DNA of 54,279 nt from Lachnospiraceae bacterium. GTDB lineage: Bacteria; Bacillota; Clostridia; Lachnospirales; Lachnospiraceae. The notes below the pieces were generated by a model, which made no database searches, had not been told where the DNA came from, and was given only the letters and a program-made list of their open reading frames with translations. This document shows positions 15,481 to 23,935 of the stretch, in pieces; the first letter of the stretch is position 1, and every line of letters begins with the position of its first letter. The stretch covers positions 1 to 54,279 of the forward strand of contig JAPJQL010000026.1 of NCBI GenBank assembly GCA_030825115.1, written 5' to 3'. The position numbers and the translations under genes were made by a program.

Positions 15481-16092
15481 CTACTGTGCCAGGCAGTTTT
15501 TTGCAAAATAAACTGCCGCATTGACTGCACCGGTGACTGCATTCGACGTGATCGTCGCGCCACTGATTGCATCGATTTCATTGTCCGCCGAAGCGCCGTT
15601 CTTTGTCAGGCTGAACGAATCCACGTTCTTGCCGTCAAACTGGCCTTTCCAGGAAGGCTCAGTCGCATTCATACCAAAGCCGACCGTCTCGCCGATGGTC
15701 AAAAACTCGATCGCACCGATCGATCCGTCCACGTTGATTCCGACAGAGATTGTGATAACCCCGCCGTAACCATCTTTGGAGGTTGTGGTAACCACATGGC
15801 CAACCGTTGCCCCGGAAGCGTCCAGGCCGGTCACGCAGTCATCTACCATGACATTGCCAAAGCCCTGGGAACCAACCTCGCTGTTCGCCTTTGCCAGCGC
15901 CTCATCCATGCCGCCTGCCTCAAAGCTGGAAGCTGCCGGAAGCACGACGCGGTAAGCCGCCTCTGCCGCCGCCTTTTGAGCCGCCTCAATCGGTCCTTTT
16001 GTAACCTCATATACGCCGCCCAGACACGCGCCTGAAATCAAAGTGATCACGCACAGGATCAGGGCATCTTTCATAAATCCGCCTTTTTTCAT
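15481..16092 (-). CDS. rnfG: Rnf complex subunit RnfG (covalent flavoprotein)
   Basis: A subunit with one N-terminal helix (residues 9-27) and an extracytoplasmic FMN-binding domain. The covalent FMN attachment motif S-G-A-T is visible in DAISGATITSNAV near residue 180, where the Thr carries the flavin. GYGGVITISVGINVDGSIGAI and GMNATEPSWKGQF are typical of the FMN_bind family. The length of 203 residues is normal. The ATG at 16092 is behind AAGGAGG, two bases from the end of rnfD. It relays electrons between RnfB/A/E and RnfD/C. Confidence 0.95.
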   Translation of the reverse strand: MKKGGFMKDALILCVITLISGACLGGVYEVTKGPIEAAQKAAAEAAYRVVLPAASSFEAGGMDEALAKANSEVGSQGFGNVMVDDCVTGLDASGATVGHVVTTTSKDGYGGVITISVGINVDGSIGAIEFLTIGETVGFGMNATEPSWKGQFDGKNVDSFSLTKNGASADNEIDAISGATITSNAVTGAVNAAVYFAKNCLAQ

Positions 16093-16094
16093 GA

Positions 16095-17015
16095 TTACTT
16101 GCCCTCCTTTCCAAATGGTGTCGGAAGGGTTGCTTTTTCAATCAGCGGAACCAGCAGGTTGCTGATGATGATCGCATAGGAAACGCCCTCCGGAGAACCG
16201 CCAAAGAGGCGGAACAAACCGGTCAGGACACCCAACAGCACGCCGAATACGATCTGCCCCTTCGGGGTGATCGGGCTGGTCACATAATCCGTAGCCATAA
16301 AGAACGCACCGAAGATGAGTCCGCCGCCGCAGATATGTGCCGCTACCTGGTACATGCTGTGGTCGCCAAAGATAAATACAAATACGGCAACCGTCAGGAT
16401 ATACGTAAGCGGGATCCGTAAGCTGATGACTTTTTTCACAACCAGGTACGCCGCGCCAATCAGCAGAGCGATCACGGAAACCTCACCGATAGTTCCGGGA
16501 ATCCGTCCGATAAACATCGCAGTCACATCAACCGTCTCGCCTGCACGCATCATCGCAAGCGGGGTTGCGCCGGTCCAGCCGTCAAGCTGGAAGCTGGACA
16601 TCTTTTTGCCGAAGGAAATCAAAAGGAAACATCTTGCAGCCAGCGCCGGGTTCATAAAGTTCTGTCCCAGACCGCCGTATAACTGCTTTACAACAATGAT
16701 CGCAAATACGCCGCCCAGAGCCGGAATCCACAGCGGGATATTCGCCGGCATATTAAGGGCCAGGATCATACCGGTCACCACGGCGCTCATATCTGTAACC
16801 GTAAGTGTCCTCTTTGTTACTTTTTCATATACATATTCACTCGCCACGCATGCCGCAACGGTCACAAGCAGTACCAGCAGAGCGTTGAATCCAAACTGAT
16901 ATACGCCAAATGCTGCCGCCGGAATCATCGCAATCGCCACGTCCAGCATGATGCTCTGGGTGGTTTCCTTGCTCCTTACGTGCGGGGATGACGATACGTT
17001 TAATAATTTAGCCAT
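16095..17015 (-). CDS. rnfD: Rnf complex subunit RnfD (membrane flavoprotein)
   Basis: A polytopic membrane subunit of 306 residues with a covalently bound flavin. The attachment motif is in LDGWTGATPLAMMRAG (S/T-G-A-T), near residue 160. The N-terminal SSPHVRSKETTQSIMLDVAIAMIP and NFMNPALAARCFLLISFG are family signatures. The C-terminal half has FFMATDYVTSPITPKGQIVFG. It acts in the electron path across the membrane and in the ion channel. The ATG at 17015 has AGGAGG; the gap to rnfC is 14 bases. Confidence 0.95.
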   Translation of the reverse strand: MAKLLNVSSSPHVRSKETTQSIMLDVAIAMIPAAAFGVYQFGFNALLVLLVTVAACVASEYVYEKVTKRTLTVTDMSAVVTGMILALNMPANIPLWIPALGGVFAIIVVKQLYGGLGQNFMNPALAARCFLLISFGKKMSSFQLDGWTGATPLAMMRAGETVDVTAMFIGRIPGTIGEVSVIALLIGAAYLVVKKVISLRIPLTYILTVAVFVFIFGDHSMYQVAAHICGGGLIFGAFFMATDYVTSPITPKGQIVFGVLLGVLTGLFRLFGGSPEGVSYAIIISNLLVPLIEKATLPTPFGKEGK

Positions 17016-17029
17016 TTCTCTTTCCCCTC

Positions 17030-18355
17030 CTACGCTTTCTTTCTACGGTTGGCAGCAACCGTCTTTCTCATCTCTTTGAATGCCTGGGTCAGCTGGCGTT
17101 TGGCCGGACAGACAAACGTACAGCTTCCGCACTCCATACATTCCATACCATTGATCTTCTCAAATGCCTCGCAGTCGCCTTTCAGCGCCGCTTTCATCAT
17201 CATGACCGGCACGATATGGCTCGGGCATACGCTAACGCATTTCCCACAGCGGATACAGGGAGACGGCTCATGGGCAGCTACCTCATCATGGGTAAAACAG
17301 GTCAGTGCAGAACAGGTCTTTGTCACCGGGATATCCAGGGTAAACAGCGCCATACCCATCATCGGGCCGCCTGCGATCAGCTTCTCCGGCTCAGTCTTAA
17401 ATCCACCGGCCGCATCGACCAGTTCCTGGAAATTGGTACCGATCTTTACATTATAATTTTGTGGATTTGCAACTGCATCGCCGGTCACGGTCACAATCCG
17501 GCGCATCAGCGGGGTAGTCTTGCACACAGCCATATAAACTGCGATCACGGTGTCCACGTTGTCCACAATACAGCCGGCGTCGGCAGGAAGCATGGAGGAG
17601 TTCACCTTTCTTCCCGTGATTGCGTTGATCAGGGAACGCTCGCCTCCCTGCGGATATTTGGTCATCAACGGGCATACTTCAATCCTCGGCTCATCCTTCA
17701 CCAGCTCGGTCAGCTTCGCAATCGCTTCCGGCTTGTTGTCCTCGATTCCGATCACACCTTTTGCTTTGTCAAACAGCTGCAGAATCACTTTCAGACCGCC
17801 GACGATCTTCTCCGGTTCCTCCAGCATCATCCGATAATCGGAAGTCAGATACGGCTCACACTCTGCACCATTTACCAGGATATACTCAATCGCATTCTCA
17901 TCCTTCGGAGTCAGCTTCACATGAGTCGGGAAACCTGCGCCGCCAAGACCCACGATTCCTGCTTCTTTGATGATATCGCGTATTTCCTGTTTGGAAAGAG
18001 CTGCCGGGTCACGGTCTGCGCCCAGTCCTTCTACGGTCTTATATTCCCCGTCATTTTCTACGATGATGGAGTTCACCATCGCGCCGTTTGCCACCCGTCT
18101 CGGCTCAATCGCCTTTACGGTTCCCGACACGGAACAGATGACATTTGCAGAAATGAATCCGCTTGCTTCACCGATTTTCTGTCCTGCCAGGACCTGATCG
18201 CCCTTTGCTACCAACGGAGTAGCAGGCGCACCGATATGCTGGGACATCGGATATACCATATCCCCCTTCGGCATCAGGACCTGCACCGGCTTTGACTCGG
18301 ACAGTTCTTTTCCTTCATAAGGATGAACGCCGCCTTTAAATGTAGCCAATCCCAT
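17030..18355 (-). CDS. rnfC: Rnf complex subunit RnfC (NADH/Fe-S subunit)
   Basis: The cytoplasmic subunit that reduces NAD+ with electrons from the complex. It starts with the typical TFKGGVHPYEGKELSESKP and has a barrel-sandwich domain. The Gly-rich nucleotide/FMN region GIVGLGGAGFPTHVKL lies near residue 137, followed by LVNGAECEPYLTSDYR. Two 4Fe-4S motifs lie near the C-terminus: CIRCGKCVSVCPSH and CMECGSCTFVCPAKR. Length 441 residues matches clostridial RnfC. It is the first gene of the rnfCDGEAB operon, 63 bases downstream of the predicted transcription start, where a palindrome may act as operator. Confidence 0.96.
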   Translation of the reverse strand: MGLATFKGGVHPYEGKELSESKPVQVLMPKGDMVYPMSQHIGAPATPLVAKGDQVLAGQKIGEASGFISANVICSVSGTVKAIEPRRVANGAMVNSIIVENDGEYKTVEGLGADRDPAALSKQEIRDIIKEAGIVGLGGAGFPTHVKLTPKDENAIEYILVNGAECEPYLTSDYRMMLEEPEKIVGGLKVILQLFDKAKGVIGIEDNKPEAIAKLTELVKDEPRIEVCPLMTKYPQGGERSLINAITGRKVNSSMLPADAGCIVDNVDTVIAVYMAVCKTTPLMRRIVTVTGDAVANPQNYNVKIGTNFQELVDAAGGFKTEPEKLIAGGPMMGMALFTLDIPVTKTCSALTCFTHDEVAAHEPSPCIRCGKCVSVCPSHIVPVMMMKAALKGDCEAFEKINGMECMECGSCTFVCPAKRQLTQAFKEMRKTVAANRRKKA

Positions 18356-18393
18356 CTACCTTTACCCTCTTTCTTTCTTTTTCGTATCATTAT

Positions 18394-18416
18394 TGACAAA
18401 GTATCTCACTTTGTCA
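18394..18416. promoter_or_regulatory. candidate operator at rnf transcription start
   Basis: An 8-bp perfect inverted repeat, TGACAAAG and CTTTGTCA around seven bases. It starts about two bases downstream of the predicted start of rnf transcription, so a bound protein would block the promoter. The half-site does not match the usual Rex consensus. The regulator is unknown. Confidence 0.6.
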
Positions 18417-18424
18417 TCTTGTAC

Positions 18425-18453
18425 AGTATATCATAATTGTTTTCAGCCGACAA
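18425..18453 (-). promoter_or_regulatory. promoter of rnf operon
   Basis: Minus strand -35 TTGTCG (18448-18453), 17-base spacer, -10 TATACT (18425-18430). It is the only good match upstream of rnfC. Confidence 0.65.
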
Positions 18454-18860
18454 TTAAAAATTTAACATTGTATACAGTATAAATATAGGTTTTACTGCCA
18501 ATTAAAGGAGAAATCTACAGTTTTTGTGCCAAAATGTCTGTTAAATAAAAAACAATGTCCAAGAGAGGGGTTCCACTCATGTTTTTGCAAAAAAACAATC
18601 CCTTTTTAATAAGAAAACATACGTTAAGAACTCTCGGAAAATCTTTGGAATTTTAGAAAATTTAGCAGAAAATGTCGATTAGCAGATTGTGAAATTTTTG
18701 CTCATACTTTGTGATACCTCCTTCGTTTTATTCGTACAACTTATAAATATATATTAATATTTTCTATATATCATCATATCGTCATATCTATGCAAAAAAA
18801 ATTCAAAATTTTTTTGAAATAAATGCAATAAAATCTTTTCTAAGTGCATTAACTTATTGA
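18454..18860. other. AT-rich intergenic stretch, nothing recognised
   Basis: About 400 bases of very AT-rich DNA with A- and T-tracts (for example 18791-18818). No reading frame with a ribosome site and no known RNA motif could be supported. A plus-strand promoter for whatever ends at the terminator 19027-19065 may lie here, but I cannot point to one with confidence. Confidence 0.5.
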
Positions 18861-19010
18861 ACGGATGAAAAGGACTTCTGTTCTAAGGCGAAAAACCAGG
18901 CAAAAAACTATCAAGAAAACTTCGAAATCCTTGATGCATTACACTCTATCACACCCGCCAGGTCGCTTGCCGCAGAGCAGGATGCTTTTTACACAAACCT
19001 TAAAAACTAG
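18861..19010 (+). pseudogene. start-less coding-like fragment
   Basis: Forty-nine sense codons are open from a TGA at 18858-18860 to a TAG at 19008-19010. The reading has natural protein composition, including AKNYQENFEILDALHS and ARSLAAEQDAFYTNLKN, but contains no start codon. It is followed 16 bases later by a good plus-strand terminator, so a transcript probably crosses it. It may be the tail of a lost gene or an unrecognised small RNA that happens to read through. Family unknown. Confidence 0.35.
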
Positions 19011-19026
19011 GGTTGCAACCAAAAGA

Positions 19027-19065
19027 ACACCAGGCCTGCACCGGCCCGGTGTTTTTTATTTTATT
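19027..19065 (+). terminator. plus-strand rho-independent terminator
   Basis: Stem ACACC-a-GGCC with GGCC-c-GGTGT (19027-19036 and 19043-19052), then T-rich sequence from 19052. No intact plus-strand gene precedes it. Confidence 0.75.
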
Positions 19066-19168
19066 GGAACATGTACCCCATGAAATTGGGCAGCAATCCG
19101 ATATCCGATTTATCCCTTGTCGTCCCCTACAAAATTTGCTATAATGAAATTCCGCTATGAAATAGAAA

Positions 19169-19192
19169 ATCCTGCGGCTTACGCCGCAGGAT
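19169..19192 (-). terminator. terminator of dehydratase-permease operon
   Basis: A perfect 10-bp stem (ATCCTGCGGC at 19169-19178, GCCGCAGGAT at 19183-19192) with a 4-base loop, followed on the minus strand by TTTCTATTTC. It starts ten bases after the permease stop. Confidence 0.8.
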
Positions 19193-19202
19193 CAACGAAC
19201 AA

Positions 19203-20564
19203 TCACCCGCCAAGGTTTGTATTCGATTCTATTTCATAGCTTTTTTTCACATTTACTCTATCTGTTTTGACAAGGACTGTCGCATAGATAAAAAAGATTA
19301 CAAACAGACCTATTGTCGTGACCGCCAGCGCCGGGGTCAGGCTCTTTAATGACAATGCCACAAATATCCCTCTCAGCAGGATCGCCAGCACCATACCAGC
19401 ATAAAAGACCGTTTTGGAAACTTTATAATAGCGTTTCTCCCATCCTTCCGGCAGCATCCGCGGCAGTCTCCAGATCGCCAGAAAAACAATCAGTTCACTG
19501 ATCGATACGATCAATACCACATTGCTTGTGATCACCTTAATGCTCAAATTCAGCAAAATCGGCAAAATTCCCACAAGATATACCAGGATATAGATCACAT
19601 AAGGGATTCCGTTCTTATTCGTAACCGCAATCTTTTCAGGAAACCAGCCGTCACGGGCCGCCTGCCTGATCGGAGTCGACATGATGGCAAATGCACTGTT
19701 GATCGTCGTACTCAGCGATGCCAGAGGACCGCCAATGATAAACAGGTAGTAAAGCATTCCCGGCATGATCACCTTTGCAACCTCCGTCAGCGGCTTCCCT
19801 GCCACCTGTTCTACCGGAAGAACGGTACTGTTGACATATGCGATCCCGATATACATCACCAGTATGATTGCCGATGTGATCGCCAGCGCCTTTGGAACAT
19901 CCCGTTTTGGATTTTCCGACTGGCTTGTAAAATTGATGATGTTTTTATGTCCGACCGTAGAAGCTACCAAGAGCATTACAGCTGCTCCAAAGCCTTCTGC
20001 TCCATTTGTGAAAAAATCTGGCGCTTTTAATTCAAGTCCCTGCCCTGCAGTCCTGGAGAGCCCCAGGATCACAAACAGCCCCAGACCCACAAACAAGATA
20101 ACCGAAAGGATATTCTGCACCTTCGCCATCTTCTGAACGCCAAACAGGTTCAGGATAAAGAAAAAGGTGATTCCTAACAGCGCCGCAGTCCTGACCGGAA
20201 TCGCCGGGAACAATACATTCACATACTGTCCAAACCCGCTGCCAAAAAGCCCCATGTTAAAGATGATCAGTACTGCCGATACACCGATAAAGCCGCCCCA
20301 TCTGTCGCCGAGAAAGGTGGCCGTGATCGTATAATTCCCGCCCTTCGGAATCATGCAGTTCCCAAGCAGTGCATACGGTACGATCATCAAAAATCCTGCT
20401 ACCGTAGCAATCAGATACGCAAACCACGCTGACCGCCCGGTCACCGCAATCGCCTGCCCGGTCAATGTCACAACGCCCGCGCCGACAACAGTACCCAATG
20501 CCAGTGCCACTAAAGCCCCAAGCCCCAATCCATTTTTACGTCCCATTGTATTTTCCTCCGTCAT
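19203..20564 (-). CDS. APC superfamily amino acid/solute permease
   Basis: A 12-helix permease of the amino acid-polyamine-organocation superfamily, 453 residues. The first helix motif LGALVALALGTVVGAGVVTLTGQAI holds the G-x-G substrate-binding break. NYTITATFLGDRWGGFIG and NFTSQSENPKRDVPKAL (the conserved loop after helix 6) are further family signs. The upstream ATG at 20564 overlaps the dehydratase stop as TAATG. However, GGAGG lies eight bases before the ATG at 20546, so translation from there (447 residues) is at least as likely. As the last gene of a GntR-dehydratase operon, it probably imports the compound that the dehydratase acts on, or an amino acid linked to it. Substrate unknown. 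Confidence 0.88.
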   Translation of the reverse strand: MTEENTMGRKNGLGLGALVALALGTVVGAGVVTLTGQAIAVTGRSAWFAYLIATVAGFLMIVPYALLGNCMIPKGGNYTITATFLGDRWGGFIGVSAVLIIFNMGLFGSGFGQYVNVLFPAIPVRTAALLGITFFFILNLFGVQKMAKVQNILSVILFVGLGLFVILGLSRTAGQGLELKAPDFFTNGAEGFGAAVMLLVASTVGHKNIINFTSQSENPKRDVPKALAITSAIILVMYIGIAYVNSTVLPVEQVAGKPLTEVAKVIMPGMLYYLFIIGGPLASLSTTINSAFAIMSTPIRQAARDGWFPEKIAVTNKNGIPYVIYILVYLVGILPILLNLSIKVITSNVVLIVSISELIVFLAIWRLPRMLPEGWEKRYYKVSKTVFYAGMVLAILLRGIFVALSLKSLTPALAVTTIGLFVIFFIYATVLVKTDRVNVKKSYEIESNTNLGG

Positions 20565-21745
20565 TACCGTATGATATCAATCTGAGCCTCGGCAACAGCC
20601 TGTTTTGTCAATTCTTGACCAAATCCCGGAAGGTCTGGTACTGTAAGATATCCGTCTACCGGCTGATAATCATACACAAACTGGCTGGCAACAGACTTAA
20701 GCGCACTCGTCATATGATGTTCATGAATCATAAAGTTCGGAATCGCCGCCTCCAAATGCAGGGACACTGCAAGGTTCAAAGGGCTTGAGCACACATGCGT
20801 CTGGACACTTACATCATAGATATGAGCCATATCGCAAATCTTTTTGCATTCCGTTATGCCTCCGCAGTTGCCGATATCCGGCTGTATAACAGAGATTGCG
20901 CCGGATTCCAGAAGAGGAAGGAAGCCCCAGCGGGTATAAGTCCGCTCTCCCGTTGCCAGCGGAATCGCAACCCGCTCCGCCACTTTCCGGCTCACATCTG
21001 TATTCAGCGGCAGCGTTGGCTCTTCATAGAACATAATGTCATAGGCCTCTGCCATCCTTCCAAGCTGGATCGCCGTATTTGCATCCGTATTCGCATGATT
21101 CTCCAGGATAATGTCTACCTCTTCCCCCGCTGCCTCACGCATCGCCGCCAGGCGCTTTTCGGCAAGAGACAGTGTCTTCTTTGATAAGCTTCCGCAAAGA
21201 TCAGAAAACGGAGTCCTTCTGCCCTCCTCATCAAACTGCAGGATATCTGCCTTTACCGCCGTATATCCTTCGTCCATTGCGCGCTTACAAGAAGCGGCAT
21301 ATTCCTCAGGCCTGCCAAGTGCACGCATGCTCTGCTCTCCCCAGCCAAACTGCAGCTGGCTTGCATAGGCGCGCAGTTTATCCCGGCACTTTCCGCCCAG
21401 AAGCTCATAGACAGGAGCCTGATAATACTTGCCCTTGATATCCCACAGGGCCGTGTCGATGGCGCTGATGGCTGCCATCACAACCCCGCCGTTTCCTTTT
21501 CCCCAAAATGACTGTTTGAACAAACGTTCCCAGATCAGTTCATGCTGCAGCGGATTTTCGCCGATAATAAAACGTGACAAATCCTTCATCATCTCTGCTG
21601 CCGCATACGCCCCCGTCACAATCGCAACCGATGCCTCTCCCAGACCATAGATGCCCTCGTCTGTATTGATTTTACAGATAACCGGACGAATCTGGGTCCC
21701 CTCGGGGATTTTGAGTTTCAAAATCTCCATGCTTGTGATTTTCAT
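20564..21745 (-). CDS. enolase-superfamily sugar-acid dehydratase (MR/MLE group)
   Basis: A protein of the mandelate racemase/muconate lactonizing fold, 393 residues. The N-terminal capping domain begins MKITSMEILKLKIPEG. The barrel shows the three metal-ligand positions: Glu in IILENHANTDAN, Glu in MFYEEPTLP and Glu in LATGERTYT. An Asp follows in ISVIQPDIGNCGGITE and a His in VQTHVCSSPLNLAV. The E-N-H at the first ligand, with a second catalytic His, resembles the galactonate/mannonate dehydratase groups rather than racemases. The likely reaction is dehydration of an aldonic acid to a 2-keto-3-deoxy acid; the exact substrate is not decidable. It is flanked by its GntR regulator and an APC permease. 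Confidence 0.85.
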   Translation of the reverse strand: MKITSMEILKLKIPEGTQIRPVICKINTDEGIYGLGEASVAIVTGAYAAAEMMKDLSRFIIGENPLQHELIWERLFKQSFWGKGNGGVVMAAISAIDTALWDIKGKYYQAPVYELLGGKCRDKLRAYASQLQFGWGEQSMRALGRPEEYAASCKRAMDEGYTAVKADILQFDEEGRRTPFSDLCGSLSKKTLSLAEKRLAAMREAAGEEVDIILENHANTDANTAIQLGRMAEAYDIMFYEEPTLPLNTDVSRKVAERVAIPLATGERTYTRWGFLPLLESGAISVIQPDIGNCGGITECKKICDMAHIYDVSVQTHVCSSPLNLAVSLHLEAAIPNFMIHEHHMTSALKSVASQFVYDYQPVDGYLTVPDLPGFGQELTKQAVAEAQIDIIR

Positions 21746-21776
21746 AGTTCTTACTCTCCTTTTGTTTTTTTACACC

Positions 21777-22457
21777 TCAGGATACAAGAAAGTGCTCTTC
21801 AATCAACTGCCTACACAACTCTTTATCTTTGTCCATGATTGCCTGGACTATCTTCGTATGGGACTGGCCGGTGAGCAGCTCCTGTTCCATCTGGTGTTTT
21901 TTTCGGAGATGGAGTTCAGCGCCTGAATACATACGCGCGCCGAACGCCTGATAGCTGAGGCGGAAAATCTTGTTTCCCGACAGCTTACACAGTTTATAAT
22001 GAAACTTTAAATCAAATGTGATATTATCCTTTAGATTCTTCTTTTGAAACGTCTGGTCTGTCTGAACGGCAAGCTGGTATAATTCGGCGAGTTCCTGCTC
22101 CGTGGCACGTTCCATGGCCAGCAAAGCACAGATATATTCTGTCTCCCTGCGGTATTCTGCCATATCTGCGATATCGCCTTCTTCGATGATCAGCTCTCCC
22201 ACGTTGTCGATATATTCCTTAAAATCAAATTCCTTCACATAATTCCCATCGCCCAGACGGGTCTCGATGATTCCCAGAACAGAAAGCTTGTGCAGCGCTG
22301 TCCGCACCGAAACACGGCTTGTATTTAGCAATTTACATAATTCTGTCTCTGAAGGAATCTTATCGCCTACCGCATATTCCCCCACTATAATCTCATTCTT
22401 CAGCATCTCAAAAATCTGTTCTGGTACGCTTTGCTTATCCAGTGCTTTTAATGCCAT
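21777..22457 (-). CDS. GntR family (FadR/FCD) transcriptional regulator
   Basis: A 226-residue regulator. The winged helix spans residues 10-75: SVPEQIFEMLKNEIIVGEYAVGDKIPSE, then TSRVSVRTALHKLSVLGIIETR. An all-helical FCD effector domain follows (AEYRRETEYICALLAMERATEQEL to the C-terminus), with the metal-ligand-type His in FHYKLCKLSGNK. FCD regulators usually sense organic acids. It is the first gene of the operon with the dehydratase and permease, and a 15-bp palindrome of the FadR type lies at the transcription start (22482-22496), consistent with autoregulation. The ATG at 22457 is behind AAGGAGG. Confidence 0.92.
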   Translation of the reverse strand: MALKALDKQSVPEQIFEMLKNEIIVGEYAVGDKIPSETELCKLLNTSRVSVRTALHKLSVLGIIETRLGDGNYVKEFDFKEYIDNVGELIIEEGDIADMAEYRRETEYICALLAMERATEQELAELYQLAVQTDQTFQKKNLKDNITFDLKFHYKLCKLSGNKIFRLSYQAFGARMYSGAELHLRKKHQMEQELLTGQSHTKIVQAIMDKDKELCRQLIEEHFLVS

Positions 22458-22481
22458 GCCCTTTCCTCCTTATAACATGTC

Positions 22482-22496
22482 AGTTGTATGACAACT
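22482..22496. promoter_or_regulatory. candidate FadR-type operator
   Basis: AGTTGT-ATG-ACAACT is a perfect inverted repeat fitting the T-n-G-T-n3-A-C-n-A pattern of FadR-subfamily GntR proteins. It overlaps the predicted start of transcription just downstream of the -10 box. Confidence 0.7.
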
Positions 22497-22498
22497 AA

Positions 22499-22527
22499 AC
22501 TATATAATATTTCCCGCTGTTTGTCAA
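22499..22527 (-). promoter_or_regulatory. promoter of gntR-dehydratase-permease operon
   Basis: Minus strand consensus -35 TTGACA (22522-22527), 17-base spacer, -10 TATAGT (22499-22504). Confidence 0.75.
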
Positions 22528-22569
22528 CCCTCATTCCATATTGCGTCCATGATTTTATATACAAAATAA

Positions 22570-22602
22570 GACCGCAAACGCATTTTTCAGCGTTTACGGC
22601 CT
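22570..22602 (-). terminator. terminator of heat-shock operon
   Basis: A 12-bp stem with one G-U pair (arms 22590-22601 and 22570-22581) and an 8-base loop, followed on the minus strand by TTATTTTG. It lies 28 bases after the dnaJ stop. Confidence 0.75.
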
Positions 22603-22629
22603 GTCATCATACATTGCCCTTTAAAATCA

Positions 22630-23772
22630 CTATTTAAACAAGCCTTTCTTCTTCGGCTTCTCACTATGCTCAGGGGTCTCCCCTTTCATCACTGCGTCAA
22701 AATTACGCAGCGCCTCTCTCTGCGCCTCGTTCATGCGCTCCGGTACCTGGACAACCAGTGTGACATAATGGTCGCCGCGGATATTGCGGTTGCGCAGGGA
22801 CGGAACGCCCTTGCCTTTCAGGCGCACCCTCGTATCGGTCTGGGTTCCCGGTTTGACCTCGTATTCCACCTCGCCGTCCACAGTCTTGATGCGGATCGGA
22901 CCGCCAAGAGCCGCGGTCGCAAAGGAGATCGGCACCGTGGAATAGATGCTGGTATCCTGACGTTTGAATACCGGATGCTGGGAAACGACTGCCTCAACCA
23001 GCAGATCGCCCCGCTCGCCGCCGTTTACGCCCGGCTCACCGCCGCCCGCGCAGCGGACGCTCTGCCCGTTGTCGATACCGGCCGGTATCGTAACTTTGAA
23101 TTTTTTCTTTCTCGTAACGTACCCGGTGCCGTAGCAGTCAGGGCATTTCTCGCGAATCACCTTGCCCTTGCCGTTACATTCCGGACAGGTCTGTACATTC
23201 TGTACCTGGCCAAAGAAAGACTGCTGGGTATACATGATCTTTCCTTTTCCGTTACACTTCGGGCAAGTCTCCGGAGACGTTCCCGCTTTTGCGCCGGTTC
23301 CGTGACAGCTTGCACACTCTTCTTTGAAATTGATCTCAATCTCTTTCTCACATCCAAAGACGGCGTCTTCAAAGGTAATGCGGATTGCAGTCCTTACGTT
23401 GGCGCCGCGCATCGGTCCGTTGTACTGCGCGCTGCTTCTGCGCCCGCCGCCAAAGATATCTCCGAAAATGTCCCCGAAAATATCTCCCATATCACCGCTA
23501 AAATCAAAACCGCCAAACCCACCGGCGCCGCCGCCGGCACCGTCGAAGGCTGCATGGCCGAACTGGTCATACTGACGGCGTTTATCCGGGTCACTGAGGA
23601 CGCTGTATGCCTCGGAAGCCTCCTTAAACTTCTTTTCCGCTTCCGCATCTCCCGGATTCGAATCCGGATGGTATTTTTTGGCAAGGACACGATATGCTTT
23701 TTTCAGAGCGGCATCGTCTGCATCCTTCGGGACGCCTAAGACCTCATAATAATCTCTCTTGCTCTCTGCCAT
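22630..23772 (-). CDS. dnaJ: chaperone DnaJ
   Basis: An Hsp40 co-chaperone that delivers unfolded clients to DnaK and stimulates its ATPase. The J domain (residues 5-70) has the HPD motif in AKKYHPDSNPGD. A Gly/Phe-rich linker follows (GGAGGFGGFDF and repeated DIFGDIF). The zinc domain has four C-x-x-C-x-G-x-G repeats: CASCHGTG, CPKCNGKG, CPECNGKG and CPDCYGTG. The C-terminal client-binding part is complete. The start is the ATG at 23770-23772 with GGAGG seven bases upstream. At 380 residues it is a full-length type I DnaJ, the last gene of the operon. Confidence 0.97.
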   Translation of the reverse strand: MAESKRDYYEVLGVPKDADDAALKKAYRVLAKKYHPDSNPGDAEAEKKFKEASEAYSVLSDPDKRRQYDQFGHAAFDGAGGGAGGFGGFDFSGDMGDIFGDIFGDIFGGGRRSSAQYNGPMRGANVRTAIRITFEDAVFGCEKEIEINFKEECASCHGTGAKAGTSPETCPKCNGKGKIMYTQQSFFGQVQNVQTCPECNGKGKVIREKCPDCYGTGYVTRKKKFKVTIPAGIDNGQSVRCAGGGEPGVNGGERGDLLVEAVVSQHPVFKRQDTSIYSTVPISFATAALGGPIRIKTVDGEVEYEVKPGTQTDTRVRLKGKGVPSLRNRNIRGDHYVTLVVQVPERMNEAQREALRNFDAVMKGETPEHSEKPKKKGLFK

Positions 23773-23935
23773 GTTTTCCTCCATTTCGTGTAGCACACGA
23801 TTTTTTTACGCCGAAACGGCTGTCGCAGGTTTCCCGGTCAATCTCACCGCCCGGAGCCTGCGCCAGCCTTTCTATACTCTATGTTTGCCGGATATCAACC
23901 GGCATCTGGCAACTGCTCAGGACACTCGCCAGAGA

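Noticed and set aside
17216..18295. 359-codon plus-strand frame opposite rnfC
   Set aside because: No ribosome site and His/Arg/Leu-rich shadow composition; rnfC on the other strand is fully supported by motifs.
18520..18610. Possible 27-codon GTG-started peptide with several Cys
   Set aside because: The ribosome-like AAAGGAG is 15 bases or more from the GTG and there is no sign of conservation; not supportable.
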